Assembly: GCA_021186555.1 (NCBI GenBank)
Contig: JAJKFL010000004.1
Location: forward strand, 15,147,807-15,211,806
Direction: 5' to 3'
DNA from: Reticulitermes speratus
Taxonomy: Eukaryota; Arthropoda; Insecta; Blattodea; Rhinotermitidae
DNA: 64,000 nucleotides
The notes under the pieces are model-generated. The model was given only the letters and a program-made list of their open reading frames with translations, did not search any database and was not told where the DNA came from. How positions within the stretch are numbered: position 1 is the first letter of the stretch; each line of letters begins with the position of its first letter. Both the position numbers and the translations under genes were made by a program. Shown one piece after another: positions 46,950-59,469 of the stretch.

Positions 46950-49900
46950 TTTCTACATCAACCACTCTGAATTAGTAACTGAAATTTATTATTTTGATTA
47001 GAGGTTTTATGCCTTCAAAACTAGATTACAGTCAAGTCACTAACGTAAGTTCCAAGGGTTATTCAAAACAATAAAAATGTTAACTTTGTTTTAACAGATT
47101 TCTCCATCACCATCTAGTAATTCTACCCTTTCATTTTCGTTTCCACATTCACCATAAAAGAAGCTCATAACCTAAAATTACAAACTTGCTATACAAACAT
47201 ACTCAAGAAAATAAAACCTTAAATTGGGAATCTACTCTACAATATCCTCAAAAGATAAAAGTATATACCTTAATCAAGAACTTTAAAAAATTACCTTAAA
47301 TTGGTAACAGAACTTCAAAACAGCTGGAATACGTACATACTGTATTCCATAAAAAGCGATTTCTTTTATCCTAGCGCAAATTCAGAATAGTCTACCATAC
47401 TTCCAATCAAGTGGAACCGATACGTAAGTGCAAATTCGCCCCAAGGATGTAATGCTTAGAAACTTCCTGTATAAACCAATAGAAAATTGGCTAAACAGGC
47501 AATAAGCGAAGGCACATTCTGATAGCTACAGAGAAGGTTATGAAGTGTTTTGCTGCCATGACGTTGTTAATTATGCTGAAACACTAAGCTTCTGTAGAAC
47601 AAGAAATTAAATCTTTCAAAATTAGTTATTCAATTGGGAAGATTTTGGAACATATAAAGCGTTACAACAAAGGTAATACAAAGAAAATGGCATGTGTTAG
47701 CTAACATGTCCTGATTGCGAGAAAACATGCGTAGATAAAAGAAAGAACTTTTCTACACGTTTATCAAACAATTTCAAATTGCTACAAAAATTCCAAATTT
47801 GCTGAGCACCTATTTGATAATGATATACACAGGTTGGCCCATTAACAAAATTGTGTATGTCTTACGCCTTATAAATATATATCTTAAAAACAAAAGATAA
47901 AATCAAGTAAATGACAAACGTATCTAACACGTGACCCGTGTCGCCACTGCTTAGCATTCTTCTACCCGCATTCTCTCTTGAATCGCAGAATTTTAGGTGC
48001 AGATAAAAGGTAAAATTATCTCCATGAACCCAATTAAGGCATTTGGATGACTGGAGGTATAGCTCCCTTTACTATTAACCTTGGCACTAAATGGAGATAA
48101 CTGTCCGGCTTCACGGTACATCCGCCTTAGCTCTGGTATTCATTGTAAAATGGGAGAGGTAGGTCCCTCAGCTGGTCTACATATTTTGCATAGAAGGAAA
48201 GTCTCTTCATCCTACCGGAAAATAATCGGTTTTCCAGCCCGTAGCCAAATCACTACACCGACTGAGATATTCTGGTTCCTGTCAAATAACAGGCTTCTAG
48301 AAAGTTTCACGATACTTCTTATAATACGATACATAGTATTTACCAAATGTGCTGCAGAAAATAAAACACTAGAAATATCTAGAAGTTATTTTAATTCTCT
48401 TTAAATTTATTCACTATACTTGCTTTGCATCCTCACTCTTTTCGAGGCATTGTACTAGGTTTAGTGGTGGAGAACCTTCTAGAAAAATTAATCTTAACAA
48501 TCACATGCGATAAAAGTCATGGTTACATTCTTTCTGATGGAACAAGGCTGATATGCAATCTCCACGCGTAGTCGTCTCTAGAGACAAAACAGGGAAACTT
48601 AAGGCATGATACCAAAAAGGAAAGAAAAGAATTAAGAAAGGAGGGAAGTTGCTCGGATTCTAAGGAGTGGTTACATGTTCGGGGACGGAGGTAGAACAGA
48701 ACAGAACTGCGTAGGAAAACACCCAACAATCCTGTTTAACGTTGCTACCTAAGGAAAACTTGAAATTAGTTTCTTAAAACAACTTCCTTGCCAGCGTTCT
48801 ATTTTCTACCATTTACTGAATATGTCGGTCACACATTGCACGTGTATAAACAAAATGCAACTGAGAGAAGGGCTTAGAAATGTGTCTGGATCATTTGAAA
48901 AATGTCGTAGTTTACAACCGTTTCATAATGCAGTAAAGTATAATCAAAACTAAATCAAATGTTATCTCAAAATGCAATAGTATGGTTGCTTTGAAGAACA
49001 CATTCAGTGGCTTAGAATCTACATGTCCCATTAAATGGAAAACAAATAGGAGGTGCTTATTAATCGAATTAATAAAGCTTTGTCAACTTGACTCTGTTTA
49101 TTTGCTAGCTCTATTTAAATTAGATCCCATTTTTAAAAATACCATAATTGCTCGAATGTTACGTAATTTTTAGCCCTAAATCCTCCCAGTCGATTATGAG
49201 TTATCACGCTTCATCTATTGAAAGTGGGTCCCATAGAGACCAAATTTGGCTCCACCTCATTACAGGCAATAGGTACCAGCATCTGAACTTATTAAATTCA
49301 TGAACTATTTCCTCCGTGTGTGCGGATATTTAATACACTGCGCTTCGGGGACAGTATCGCTCTCCGTCTTCTGGTCTACTTCTACAAACAAAATGTTGAT
49401 AGGAAATAACTATTTACCTTCTGAATCAACACACACTACAGTCAAAATTAGTGAATGCAGCACATTTCAATAACAGTTTAAAAACTATCACCTTGAATTT
49501 AATCTGTGTTTAGTCACAACATTAATAGTTATTATTTCTTACCCTTTCATTCTGTAGAAGTGAGCCTGAAGATGGGGACCAATTATGTTCTCAAAAATCA
49601 GTGAATAAAATATCAATACATACCATAGGAAACGTTCGTAATGATAATAAGTTCAGATGTAATACACCATCTTCATAACCCCATAGAAATATAACAGAGT
49701 TCTTACACAAATCTCTGAATTTCTCTTACAGGATGGTAGGGATCGCCTGCTCATTCACTAGAGTTCACTTCCTTTCGCGATTTGTCTGTAGACACAGGAA
49801 ATGTTTGGTTTATCAAGAGAAGCTGCAGACAGCCTGCTTCTCGCGCAACTTCTGCTTAAACCTGGCATTGTGTGTTTTAATGTTGGCCCCTGTGCTTTCG

Positions 49901-50450
49901 CCAAGCATAAGCAAATTTGATTTTTGGTGCTACATTTTGAAAATTCCGTGTTAGCTTCAAGCGCGGTTAGGGAGGTAGAGTCTTTGAGCAAATTTTGAAT
50001 AATGAATCCATGCGTGGAATTTCTTCGAGAAAGATTTTCGAGATTAAATGCGTAGACATTTTCTCCCAAATTTTGTGAATACAAAAATCGATCTTTAATC
50101 TTAATCGATGTTTTTTACTGAAATTATCTCTCCGAGAGGAATATTTTATATTTGTACTGTTTTTACAGCACATTACTTTGATGAACCGGCTGGGATAAAA
50201 GGCTAGCACTTGGATATTTTGTGGTATGTAATTTAGAATAAATAGATTTGTTCACAATTATTACTATATAAATAACGATTATTTCACTCTTAGTACATGT
50301 AAAAGAGTAAAATATTTGAAAGTTTTACACAACTTAAAATATTATGTCTTTTAACACGTTTGCTTAGAATGGTAAAACCATTCCGTCATTGCTGTCGATG
50401 GCTAAATTCGTCTTCAAGGGAAGGAGATAATTTATAGTTGGGAAAACTTA
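46950..50450. other. gene-free stretch
   Basis: Apart from the SINE-like core at 48048, no coding motif or element recognised. Confidence 0.5.
48048..48100 (+). repeat. dispersed SINE-like core
   Basis: 'gactggaggtatagctccct' followed by 'ttaaccttggcactaaatgg', matching the arrangement at 8258 and 63948. Confidence 0.5.
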
Positions 50451-50469
50451 CGTTACCTATTTACTGATG

Positions 50470-52730
50470 TGTAAGATGCAGAAGAACGCAGTGTCTGTGC
50501 TAGGTGTTAGTGAAGTGCGGTGATAGGGTCAAGGTGAAGTAAGAAGTGGTGATTATACAGTGTATTATTCCGGGGGTGACAGGGCTGAAAGAGGTGTAGC
50601 AATAGTAGTGCATGAAAGCGTATTGAAGAGTGTTGTTAAGACGAGTGTGTATAGTGACAGAATCATTGCTGTTAAGTTGAAGGCAGAACCGGTATTTTGA
50701 TAGTGCAAGTGTACATGCCAACATCGGAGTATGAAGATGACGAAGTGGATGAGTTGTATGATATAATTGAAGAAATTCTTGAAGAGGATGGAAAGGGCGC
50801 GACAAATACGATTATAATGGGAGACTGGAACAGTGTGGTTGGAGATAAAGCACATCACAACACTGTTGGACTATATGGACTGGGAAGGAAGACTCAGAGA
50901 GGTTAAATGCTTATTGACTTCTGTGAAAGAAATGGACTTGTTAAAATAAACACATGGTTCAAAAAACCTAAAAGAAGATTGTACACCTGGAAATCACCAG
51001 TGGATAGGAGTCGATATCATTTGGACTATGTACTAGTGAAACAGCGATTCAGGAACAGTGTGAAGGATGTGCAGACAATGCCTGGAGCAGATATTGACTC
51101 TAACCACAATTTACTGGTTGCAACGATCTGCGCCAGATTGAAGAAGATCATAAGGTTCCACAAGCGAAAACCAAGATGGGATTTGGAGAAGCTATATGCT
51201 CAACGACAGGAAGTACACGATAGTCTAGAAGAAAAACTTGGTGCAATCAAATGTGAAAGTGGGAATGTGGAAGTGCAGTGGAACAATATCAAGAAATGTG
51301 TGTTAGATACTATGAGTGATTTGATTGGAAAAGTCGACAGGAAAGCAAGAAAGCCATGGACTACGCAGGAGATGATAAGTAAAATGGATGAACGAAGGAA
51401 ATGGAAGAATGTCAACAACGAAGAAGGAAGGAAGAACTACAGAAGGAACGAATTGAAAAGAGCCACGGACAACGCCAAGAAGGATTATCTGGAGAGCATA
51501 TGCGACGAGATCATAGAGTTTCAAAGAACAGGACGTTATGATCTAATGTACATGAAGATAAAGGAGCTAGGTTGGAAAGAAAACCATGGGATTCAAAAAA
51601 TTGACATCGAAGACTCTCAAGGGGATATAATAAAAGATCAGAGACGAGTATTGCAAATTTGGGAGAGATATATCACAGAGCTCTATGAGCGAGCTAATCG
51701 ACCAGAACACCTAGAAGTTGAACCTGAAGATGAAGTAGATGAAGACGAGAAAGGCCCTTATATTTTGCAAAGTGAAGTTGAAAAAGCTATCAAGGAGATA
51801 AGGGATAAGATGGCTACAGGAGATGATGATGTACCTAGGGATGTACTCAAATTGTTGGGAGAAGATGGTCTCAGACCAATGACACAGCTGATCAACAGCA
51901 TGTAACTGGAGAGTGGCCCAGAGATTTCATTGAAGTAGCAATGATTGCCTTAAAGAATAAGCCCAAAGCTACAAAATGCAGCGACCATCGCACATGCAGC
52001 AAAGATAGTAGCGAGGATACTTAGAAGAAGGATTGAAAGGAAGACTGAGGATGCGCTTGGAGAAGATCAGTTTGGATTTAGGAGAGGAAAAGGAACTAGG
52101 GATGCAATTGGAACCTTGGTCACAGATGAGGAATTGTGTGCTTGCTTCATAGACTGGAAGAAGGCATTTGACCGTGTCAACTGGACAACGTAATGCAGAT
52201 CCTAAAGGGAATTGGGATAGACTGGCGCGAAAGAATATTGATCAGCAAGTTGTACATGGAACAGAGTGTCAAAATACGACTGGACCAAGGGGAGACGAGA
52301 AGTGTGAAGATTGGAAGAGGAGTTAGACAAGGTTGCTGCTTGTCACCGATTCTTTTCAATTTATACAGCGAGTACCTTACCAAGGAAGCTCTTGAAAGGT
52401 TTGGAGACTTCAAAATAGGACAAGTAATTCGCACTGTGAAATATGCAGATGTGCTACTAGCTAGGGAAGAAAAGGTGCTACAGGGCATGTTTGAAAGACT
52501 AATTGAAATTTGAAGATGCTATGGAATGGAAATGAATGTGGAAAAACTAAGTTAATGAGAATCTCAAGGCAACCATCCCCAATGAAAATTATGAGAGATC
52601 AAAAACAATTGGAGAATGTGGAATATTTCAATTATTTGGGCAGCATGATAACAAATTATGCAAGGTGTACACGTGAAATTAAATCCAGAATTGCCATGGC
52701 AAAAGCAGCATTCAATAAGAAGAAAAATAT
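50470..52730 (+). pseudogene. LINE: endonuclease and reverse transcriptase, first part (interrupted by a Penelope-like element)
   Basis: Best copy of this family. Endonuclease blocks in order: SVLGVSEVR (about 50490), HESVLKSVVKTSVYSDR, VQVYMPTSEYEDDE and IIMGDWNSVVG (50697-50850). After a stop at 50904-50906 it is open for 332 residues (50907-51905): RSRYHLDYVLVKQRFRNSVK (YxLDYV block) and the linker. The reverse transcriptase follows in broken frames: DQFGFRRGKGTRDAIGTL (about 52065), FIDWKKAFDRVNW (about 52150), then VRQGCCLSPILFNLYSEYL (52325-52380) and VKYADVLLA (52438), where the YADD box is cut short. Stops at 50906, 51905 and beyond make it inactive. The organisation, endonuclease type and C-terminal domain suggest an RTE/BovB-like clade (inference). 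Confidence 0.88.
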
Positions 52731-53041
52731 AGTCTTATTCCGACAAATGTACACTTTATTATGTCCTATTTAATACATGCTTATGTCAATAAATAGTCGA
52801 CATGTTCCTAGCTGTATCAGTTCATCATCAGGAATCTTTACCATTACACCAGCTAAATGGTACTCATTAAAATAGATAAAATGGTTGAAATGTCTTCAAC
52901 TATGTCGGGTATATGGCCACTGAAAATATTTAAATAATTTTAAGTTACATTATTTAAGTAACAATCAGTATTATAAAATTATTAAAATCATTAAAATAGA
53001 TAAACTTTTATCTATAACATTTTATCTATTTTAATGAGTAG

Positions 53042-53800
53042 GCCTACCACTCGAATGAAGAGAAAGTAAACGATTTCCTCACGAGTAACCAATTCTCCAC
53101 ACTCGCAAGAGACCCTACCGGGAAATATAAAAAACAACTTCACAAGCTCTTACAACAAAGTAATACTATCATTAGTAAACATAAGATAAAAGCCGTAGAA
53201 CCAGTATGCAAAACCAAAATACTGCAATTGCTGAAAGCAGTTCTGTCACAAAATTATTTTGCTTGTGCTGATGACGTATATCAACCACAAAAAGGTATAG
53301 CAATGGGTTCACCGATATCCAGTATAACAGCAGAAATATGTTTACAATACTACGAAAATATATTCCTTAAGCATCTCTTGGAATCTCAAAATATAATATA
53401 CTACACCAGATACGTAGACGACATTTTTATTATCTTTGACATCACCAAAATTAACCCAGACCACCTGACTAATAGTATGAATACTGTACATAATGGCATT
53501 CTTTTCAAACCAACACAAGAAACTAACAACCAAATTAGCTTCCTTGACTTACTTATCATAAGAAAAGAAACAACAATAGAAATTGATATATATAGAAAAC
53601 CAACCACTACAGACACAACAACTCATATCAAACCACCCTATGGAATACAAACTGGCAGCATACAGATATTACCTTACACGTATGAATTCACTACCCCTAT
53701 CAAAGTCACGTAAACATATCATAAAACACATAGCTAGAACTAACAATTTCCCGAGTAAAATCATTCAAGGATTAAACCAATCTATACACAAAAAGTAAAC
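53042..53800 (+). pseudogene. Penelope-like reverse transcriptase, 5'-truncated and frameshifted
   Basis: Open from 53042 (after a stop) to about 53640: EEKVNDFLTSNQFSTLARDP, then KGIAMGSPISSITAEICLQY and TRYVDDIFIIF (the YVDD catalytic box). NQISFLDLLI and EIDIYRKPTTTDT follow, the typical Penelope end of the palm and thumb. Near 53630 the frame changes and the sequence continues as SNHPMEYKLAAYRYYLTRMN to the stop at about 53798. The N-terminal third of the usual reverse transcriptase is missing. Related to telomerase reverse transcriptase by family knowledge. Confidence 0.9.
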
Positions 53801-53949
53801 CTCCAAATTTCACAGAGTTCTACACAAGAAAGATCCAAAAAATGGACTACATTTACGTAGTATCGCCTTTCTGTCCGACTAATTACTAACTTGTTTAAAA
53901 ACACATATAAACATTGCATTCCGTAATACCAATACAATATGCAATTACA

Positions 53950-54290
53950 TGAAAGACAGGACAAACAATGAAATAGATCAGTACAAGAAAAGTGGTATTT
54001 ATAAATTAACATGTACCACGTGTGACCGTTCATATGTTGGCCAGACAGGACTAAATCTGAAAAAAATTTTTAGAACACACCAGGTACATTAGGAATAATG
54101 ACCCACAATCAGCTTATGCAGCCCACATTCTCAATAACATACATGAATATGGAAGTATTAATAACAACATATCCCTACTCAAACAAGTAAATAAAGGACC
54201 ACATATGAAGTCCATGGAACAGTTTTACATGCAATTATATGCACACAACAAAAAACCTAGTACCAGAACAAAACCCGGGAGAATATAATC
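53950..54290 (+). pseudogene. GIY-YIG endonuclease domain of the Penelope-like element
   Basis: After stops following the reverse transcriptase, a frame reads MKDRTNNEIDQYKKS, then GIYKLTCTTCDRSYVGQTG (GIY...YVG core) and LNLKKIFRTHQ, then breaks. This domain nicks DNA during Penelope integration. It continues in another frame to about 54290 ('EQNPGEYNPIF'). Confidence 0.8.
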
Positions 54291-54615
54291 CCATATTCAG
54301 TTTTGTTTACAACCTTCAGAGTCGTCTTTCTACTGCATGACATTGACCTATATAAACCCCCGTTCGGACACCATAAGATTAGTACACCTTCCACAAGCCA
54401 GTAGTGAACACGTAACAGCAGATGCAGGTATGTACAGTGTAACACTTCAACAGTCGTACTACCAAATTTAATCATTTTATAATACTGATTGTTACTTAAA
54501 TAATGTAACTTAAAATTTTTTAATATTTTCAGTGGCCATACACCCAACAAATTTGAAGACATTTCATCCATTTTATCTATTTTAATGAGTACCATTTAGC
54601 AGGTGTAATGATAAA

Positions 54616-54656
54616 GGGTCCTGATGATTAACTGATACAGTTCGAAACATGTCGAC
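54616..54656 (+). ncRNA. hammerhead-ribozyme-like motif in the Penelope-like right end
   Basis: GTC (stem I, 54618-54620), core CTGATGA (54621-54627), TT, stem II AACTG/CAGTT with loop ATA, C, core GAAA, short stem III AC-AT-GT, cleavage-site C, then GAC (54653-54655). Stem I has only three Watson-Crick pairs plus a possible wobble. A diverged inverted copy at 52796-52835 (minus strand) has GAAC instead of GAAA. Its location inside a recognisable Penelope element supports the same reading for the motifs at 24625 and 40270. Confidence 0.65.
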
Positions 54657-54754
54657 TATTTATTGACATAAGCATTTATTAAATAGGACATAATAAAGTG
54701 AACATTTGTCGGAATAAGACCATATACTTTAAAAATGTACGGTGAAAATAACAT

Positions 54755-55245
54755 AAGAAAGAAGAATCTTTTCACCAGGAAACTGGACTAGTAAAGAAGA
54801 AACTAGTAAAGTGCTACATTTGGAGCATAGCTTTGTATGGCGCTGAAACGTGGACACTTCGGAAAATAGATCACAAGTATCTGGAAAGTTTTGAAATGTG
54901 GTGCTGGAGAAGAAAGGAGAAGATCAGTTGGACCGATCGTGTGAGAAATGAAGAAGTATTACACAGAGTCAAGGAGGAGAGAATTATCCTACATACAATA
55001 AAAAGAAGAAAGGCTAACTGGATTGGTCACATCTTGCGTAGAAACTGCCTTCTGAAACACGTGATTGAAGGAAAGTTAGAAGAAAGGATGGGAAGACGAG
55101 GGAGAAGACGTAAGCAGCTACTGGATGACCTTAAGGAAAAGAGAAGATACTGGAAATTTTAAGAGGAAGCACTAGATCGCACTCTATGGAGAACTCGCTT
55201 TGGAAGAGGCTAAGGACCTGTCGTAAGACAGACTACAGAATGAAA
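54755..55245 (+). pseudogene. LINE C-terminal domain, downstream of the Penelope insertion
   Basis: Continuation of the 50470-52730 element. 54833-55162 is open: YGAETWTLRKIDHKYLESFE, MWCWRRKEKISWTDRVRNEE, then RKANWIGHILRRNCLLKHVI and a basic RRGRRRKQLLDDLKEK. This tryptophan/cysteine-rich C-terminus follows reverse transcriptase in RTE/BovB-like LINEs. The frame ends at 55162, and WRTRFGRG is readable to about 55215, as in the copy ending near 43455. Confidence 0.88.
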
Positions 55246-55682
55246 TGAAGTCATTAGATTAAGGAATCCACAGATAGAAGCGTGAGAACTTACTGCTGAT
55301 TTTCAGACATAACTGACTATTAATTCCTTTAAAGAATTAGATTTCAATGATACATTTCCGTGACAGCGTAAGTTCTATTGTATCATATATTTCTGGCATT
55401 AATAAAATTATACACTTTAAAATGTCATTAAAACCTGCAAACGTAATTCAAGTCATTCTCGTTCATATGTTTCAGACTTTAATAACTTCCTATCAAATTT
55501 AACAGACTTCGGGAGTAATTTTATCTTTACACCTGCTATGATTAGTGAATCCGAAACGGACAAACTTAACTGTCTGGCTGATAAGAATTGATAAGTTTAG
55601 CGAGACAGAAAAGAGAAATGTTCTGTCATATAGGACAATATTGAATAAAGTTGTAGAGCCGTTTGTGTGTTAATACTTGACA

Positions 55683-56100
55683 TATACAGAATGGGCGAGA
55701 AGTCACTATACACCCACAAAATACGAACGCGAAATCAATTTATGTTTACATAGCACAGCACATACACTACAGTATACCCTGGCAGTCTGGTAACAGTGTA
55801 GAAGATAGTGCGTACGTGGGAGTCACAGCCAGGGAATTTAGTTGTTTTATCGATATGGCTGACAGAAGCATTTACTCTATCGAGGAGCGGTTGGTGTTCT
55901 TTCGCACCATTACTCCACAAATGCTCCGACGCATGTCAAATAGGACATGGAGACGCATCCGCCTGTGTTGCCAGCAACAAGGTGCATATAAGGATCCACT
56001 GGACACGTAACCAAGAACTACGTCAGTGACTAAAGTTAATTGTGACTGATTATGATTGTACATTGCTTGGAGTAAGGTGATTTGTCGCCCATCCTATGTA
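55683..56100 (+). mobile_element. mariner-like non-autonomous element encoding a fused transposase remnant
   Basis: Terminal inverted repeats: TATACAGAATGGGCGAGAAG (55683-55702) against the reverse complement of 56081-56100, TACATAGGATGGGCGACAAA, about 19 of 24 bases matching, and TA at the ends. Inside, 55855-56010 encodes about 51 residues: MADRSIYSIEERLVFFRT, like a mariner-type transposase N-terminus, joined directly to PQMLRRMSNRTWRRIRLC, like the C-terminal end. This suggests a large internal deletion that removed the catalytic domain. Confidence 0.72.
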
Positions 56101-56699
56101 TGTAACTTGATGTCAGGTCAAGCTTATTAGTTAGTAATAACAGACAACAATGTCGACTTGCACATTCTCGAATACCAAAATTACAGCGAAGCGTTTTGGT
56201 TCTTGCTTTTCGTAAATGAGCTTTAATTAGGTGTTTTATTTAGCAACTTGTATTCTGTAATTATCCACCCCTATAATTTGCAGTATGAGGGTTCTATACT
56301 TACTACACACATGCTTCACTGCTCCCTTATCTTGCACACCCATTCCTCTACAAGCAGGCTTAGGCTCATGGCGACTGACATTATTTGTATTATTCTACAG
56401 TTACAGTGTCCTCTCTTAATGCACTTTGAATTTACATCAAAACGTTGGCAGTGTTTGTAACGTTATATATTCAGCTTTAAAGCTGCGTTGTCAACATTGG
56501 ATGAAGAATATTCGAACAATTTATAGCGTATGTTCACTGAATTCACGATTAAAACTTAAAAATGCACATAGGACAAATATTTACGTATGCGTATTTCATT
56601 ACTTTGAAATGAATGCGTTAAAGTTAGCTTAACATGATTAATGCTGTGTTAAGTAGGTTCTTGTTATTACTACACGGCACATCCTCAAATAACTGTGCA

Positions 56700-57007
56700 T
56701 GTACGTATATTGACAATAAAGCCGCGAACAACCGACAAGGTGTGGTCTTCCACTTTGTGATTTGGGTGAGGCGTTAACAAATTCTCACCCTAGAAACAAG
56801 CGTGTTATATAATGTTGTATAGGGCCTCGGACATGGAACGTTCTTTAGTGACCTAAGTAATGGAAAATGGACATACGTTTGAACTTTGGAATGCAAGGAG
56901 CCTCTAAATTCAGGGTCACTGAGTACTATTTTTAGATAATTAGCGAAATACAGGCTGCATTTAATGGAACTATAAGGAGTCACATGGGACAAGGTGAATC
57001 TGAACAT
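56700..57007 (+). pseudogene. LINE 5' region and endonuclease start, decayed
   Basis: Same family as the left-edge LINE. 'cgaacaaccgacaaggtgtg' (56726-56745) matches its 5' leader, and across frames GHTFELWNARSL (about 56870-56905), a degraded 'KYRLHLMEL' region and SHGTR correspond to the FGTWNVRSL, RYKLDLVGV and RWDKG blocks. It ends about 57007, where the similarity is lost. Confidence 0.65.
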
Positions 57008-57009
57008 GG

Positions 57010-59285
57010 AGATTGTTGTAATTTTTCTTTAGAAATGAGGGTGAAGATAGTCAGTTGGGTACAGGATATTTTATGTACAAGAGAAACGTTTCAGCAGACA
57101 AGCCAGTAGAGTCCTTTAGTCACAGAATGTTTCTGTATGCACATATCACAAATGAAGATAAAAATGGCGACAGAAATGACAGTTGTATGAGAATTCAGAG
57201 ATTTGGCGAGTTACCTAAGTACCACACGAATATTTTGTTAGGAAACTTCAATACAAAATACTTTCTAAACGAAAATAGGGAGCGGTTGTTTATATTAAAA
57301 TATTAATTCCAATGAAGTCATCGCAGTAATTTGCCAAATTAAGAAATTATGTAAAATTCTGAGAATTTCTTGACTAGTTGAAGGAATATTAGTTTCTCAA
57401 CAAGGACTCTCATCTCTAAAGTTATTTATGATTTTAAGGAACTTCATGGCTGTAATGAGTTTAATGGTAATACTGAATAAAGCTTCCACACTAACTAAAT
57501 CATCGACTTTTTTATGTTATTATTTTTGTTATTCATAAATAAAATAAATAAATAAAATAAAATAAATCATAGACTTTCTTAAAGTGTATAAATAGGTGAC
57601 GAAATTTTCCACTGTTTTATCTTCTTTCCCTGTAACAAATGTAGAATATCTGAACTGTATTTAGTCTATTGTGTAGAAGGCTTCTCCAATGATCCCAAAA
57701 ATTTTTTCTATATAGGGAGTAAACGTTAAGGGAAGAATAGTACGATATTGGCTAACGTTTTAAATGTGCATTTCGAAGGCAGACAAAATATATGCAATCA
57801 ACTGAAACGTGATAGGCTCTATAACATCATTCATTTATGGGATTAATCGTGATAATGCATGGCTTCAAATCCAATTTAATATGAACACGGCTGAGTGAAT
57901 AAACGCATAGATAATTACCAAATTGTATTACAGTCGACCGTCACCTTTATTGAACACAGGAAAAGAAACTGCAGAGGTTTCCAATATATACCTAAATTTC
58001 CTATTGTTTCTTTTATATAAAAGTATAAAAAGCGACTCAAATATTTATTCAAATAAAACGTGTATTAGGATAATCATACTAAGTTTAGAAAGATTGTACT
58101 CCATAGTGAAGTACTCAAATGCCCATAAAGGTTATTTGCAGTTTATATGCGTGTTATTAACACGACATAATTATACACATAAAAGGCCGAGGTATGGTTT
58201 TAAGTAAAGTAGACGCTTTGTTATATTAATATGGCTACAAATCAGACTTTTTGTGAAAGTCTGCAATATCGAAATTTCAAAACATCTGTAGTCTATATCG
58301 GTGTAAAAGTTCATAATATATCGCGAAAAGCCATGTCATCAACAAATAAATTTTTATAATTTGATCAAAACGCCTAATAGTAGACTTGTGTTGATGTGTG
58401 AAGCATTTAGGCACATTAAGAGCTTAACAACTTAAACACACTCCAGAAATTCTCCTTTCACTTTCTATTTAATTTTCTTTCTTATTTTTTCCTCCTCCCT
58501 TGTTAAATAAGAAAACAATTTTACTCCCACAATGGCTTTCCATTTAACCAAGGAGTTTAAACCTTGCCTTCAGAAATCTAGTATCTTCTCATAACTCTAC
58601 AGCCTATTATCATACTAAAAAATTTACATTATATGCTGTACATTTCTCACAATAAACACCGGCCATTTCCACCCGGGCTTAAGAAATTTGTTTTTGTAAA
58701 TCAAATGGAGTCTTTTCTGTCTGGAGCAACAAAACCAAAAAATGTTCATATCAATATATGTCCGCAAACACTTACTTTTCGAGGTACAGATCACATGGTC
58801 GCCCGGCCTCAGCCTTTTAGAGTTTTATCTGTGGGGACTTAAAATCCCTAGTGTATTCAGCTCCAATTGAAAACGAAGCGATACTCACCAACACATTTCT
58901 CATGCCACCCAAATCATTCGGAACAGCTCCGGGACCTTTGAAACTGTGCGACAGTTCATGCACACACGTGTCAAGGCGTGCAGTCATTTAAGATGGAGGA
59001 GATTTTGAGCATCTATTGTGAACTGTGAACTGTGACCTGATAAATAATACCCTCTCAAAAGTTATTAAATTTGGAACGTGTATTGTAAACGTATTATGGC
59101 AGTTATAAGTAAACTGTTACATAGTTAAAATATTAATCTTGAATGCAATCTTTCAATTATAATAAACTCATTTCCGCATATATGTTTATATGAATTTCCT
59201 TATTTGTTTTGACGCAAATAACTCATTCTTGAAGTCTGTCCAAGCATACTAGATACACCCGGAAGTAAGTATATATATATATAAT
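57010..59285. other. gene-free stretch
   Basis: AT-rich, with an (AAATA)-type tract at 57535-57568 and (AT)n at 59266-59283. No coding motif recognised. Confidence 0.55.
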
Positions 59286-59289
59286 AACT

Positions 59290-59465
59290 AACCCCATGTA
59301 GCAGAGTCCTTCTTCAGAAGCTAACAGGTCGTCAGGTAGTCAAGAAATTCCCCGCGTTTTATACGTTTTATAACCCGAAGGTTCATTACCGCACTCACAA
59401 GAGCCCGCCACCTTTCCCTATAACTCTAAAGAGTCGTCTTAATTTATCATCATAAGACCATCCGA
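59290..59465 (-). repeat. LINE 3' end, same family as 15985-16990
   Basis: 'catgtagcagagtccttctt' onwards parallels 15992-16100 ('catggagtagagtccttcct...agcccggcacctgtcccta') including 'cattaccgcactcacaag'. Reads leftward; only the last ~170 bp are present (5'-truncated insertion). Confidence 0.7.
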
Positions 59466-59469
59466 GTTT

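Larger units (their letters stand above)
52727..54740 (+). mobile_element. Penelope-like retroelement inserted into the LINE
   Basis: It splits the LINE: the upstream part stops near 52727 and its C-terminal domain resumes at about 54760. The left end (52730-52990) is an inverted copy of the right end (54475-54720): 'gtcttattccgacaaatg' at 52731 against 'catttgtcggaataagac' ending at 54721. An inverted extra terminal repeat at the 5' end is a known Penelope trait. Between them lie reverse transcriptase and GIY-YIG remains. The element is 5'-truncated relative to full-length ones. The LINE phrase 'ataagaagaaaaat' (52717) partly recurs at 54754 ('ataagaaagaagaat'), a candidate target duplication. 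Confidence 0.88.
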
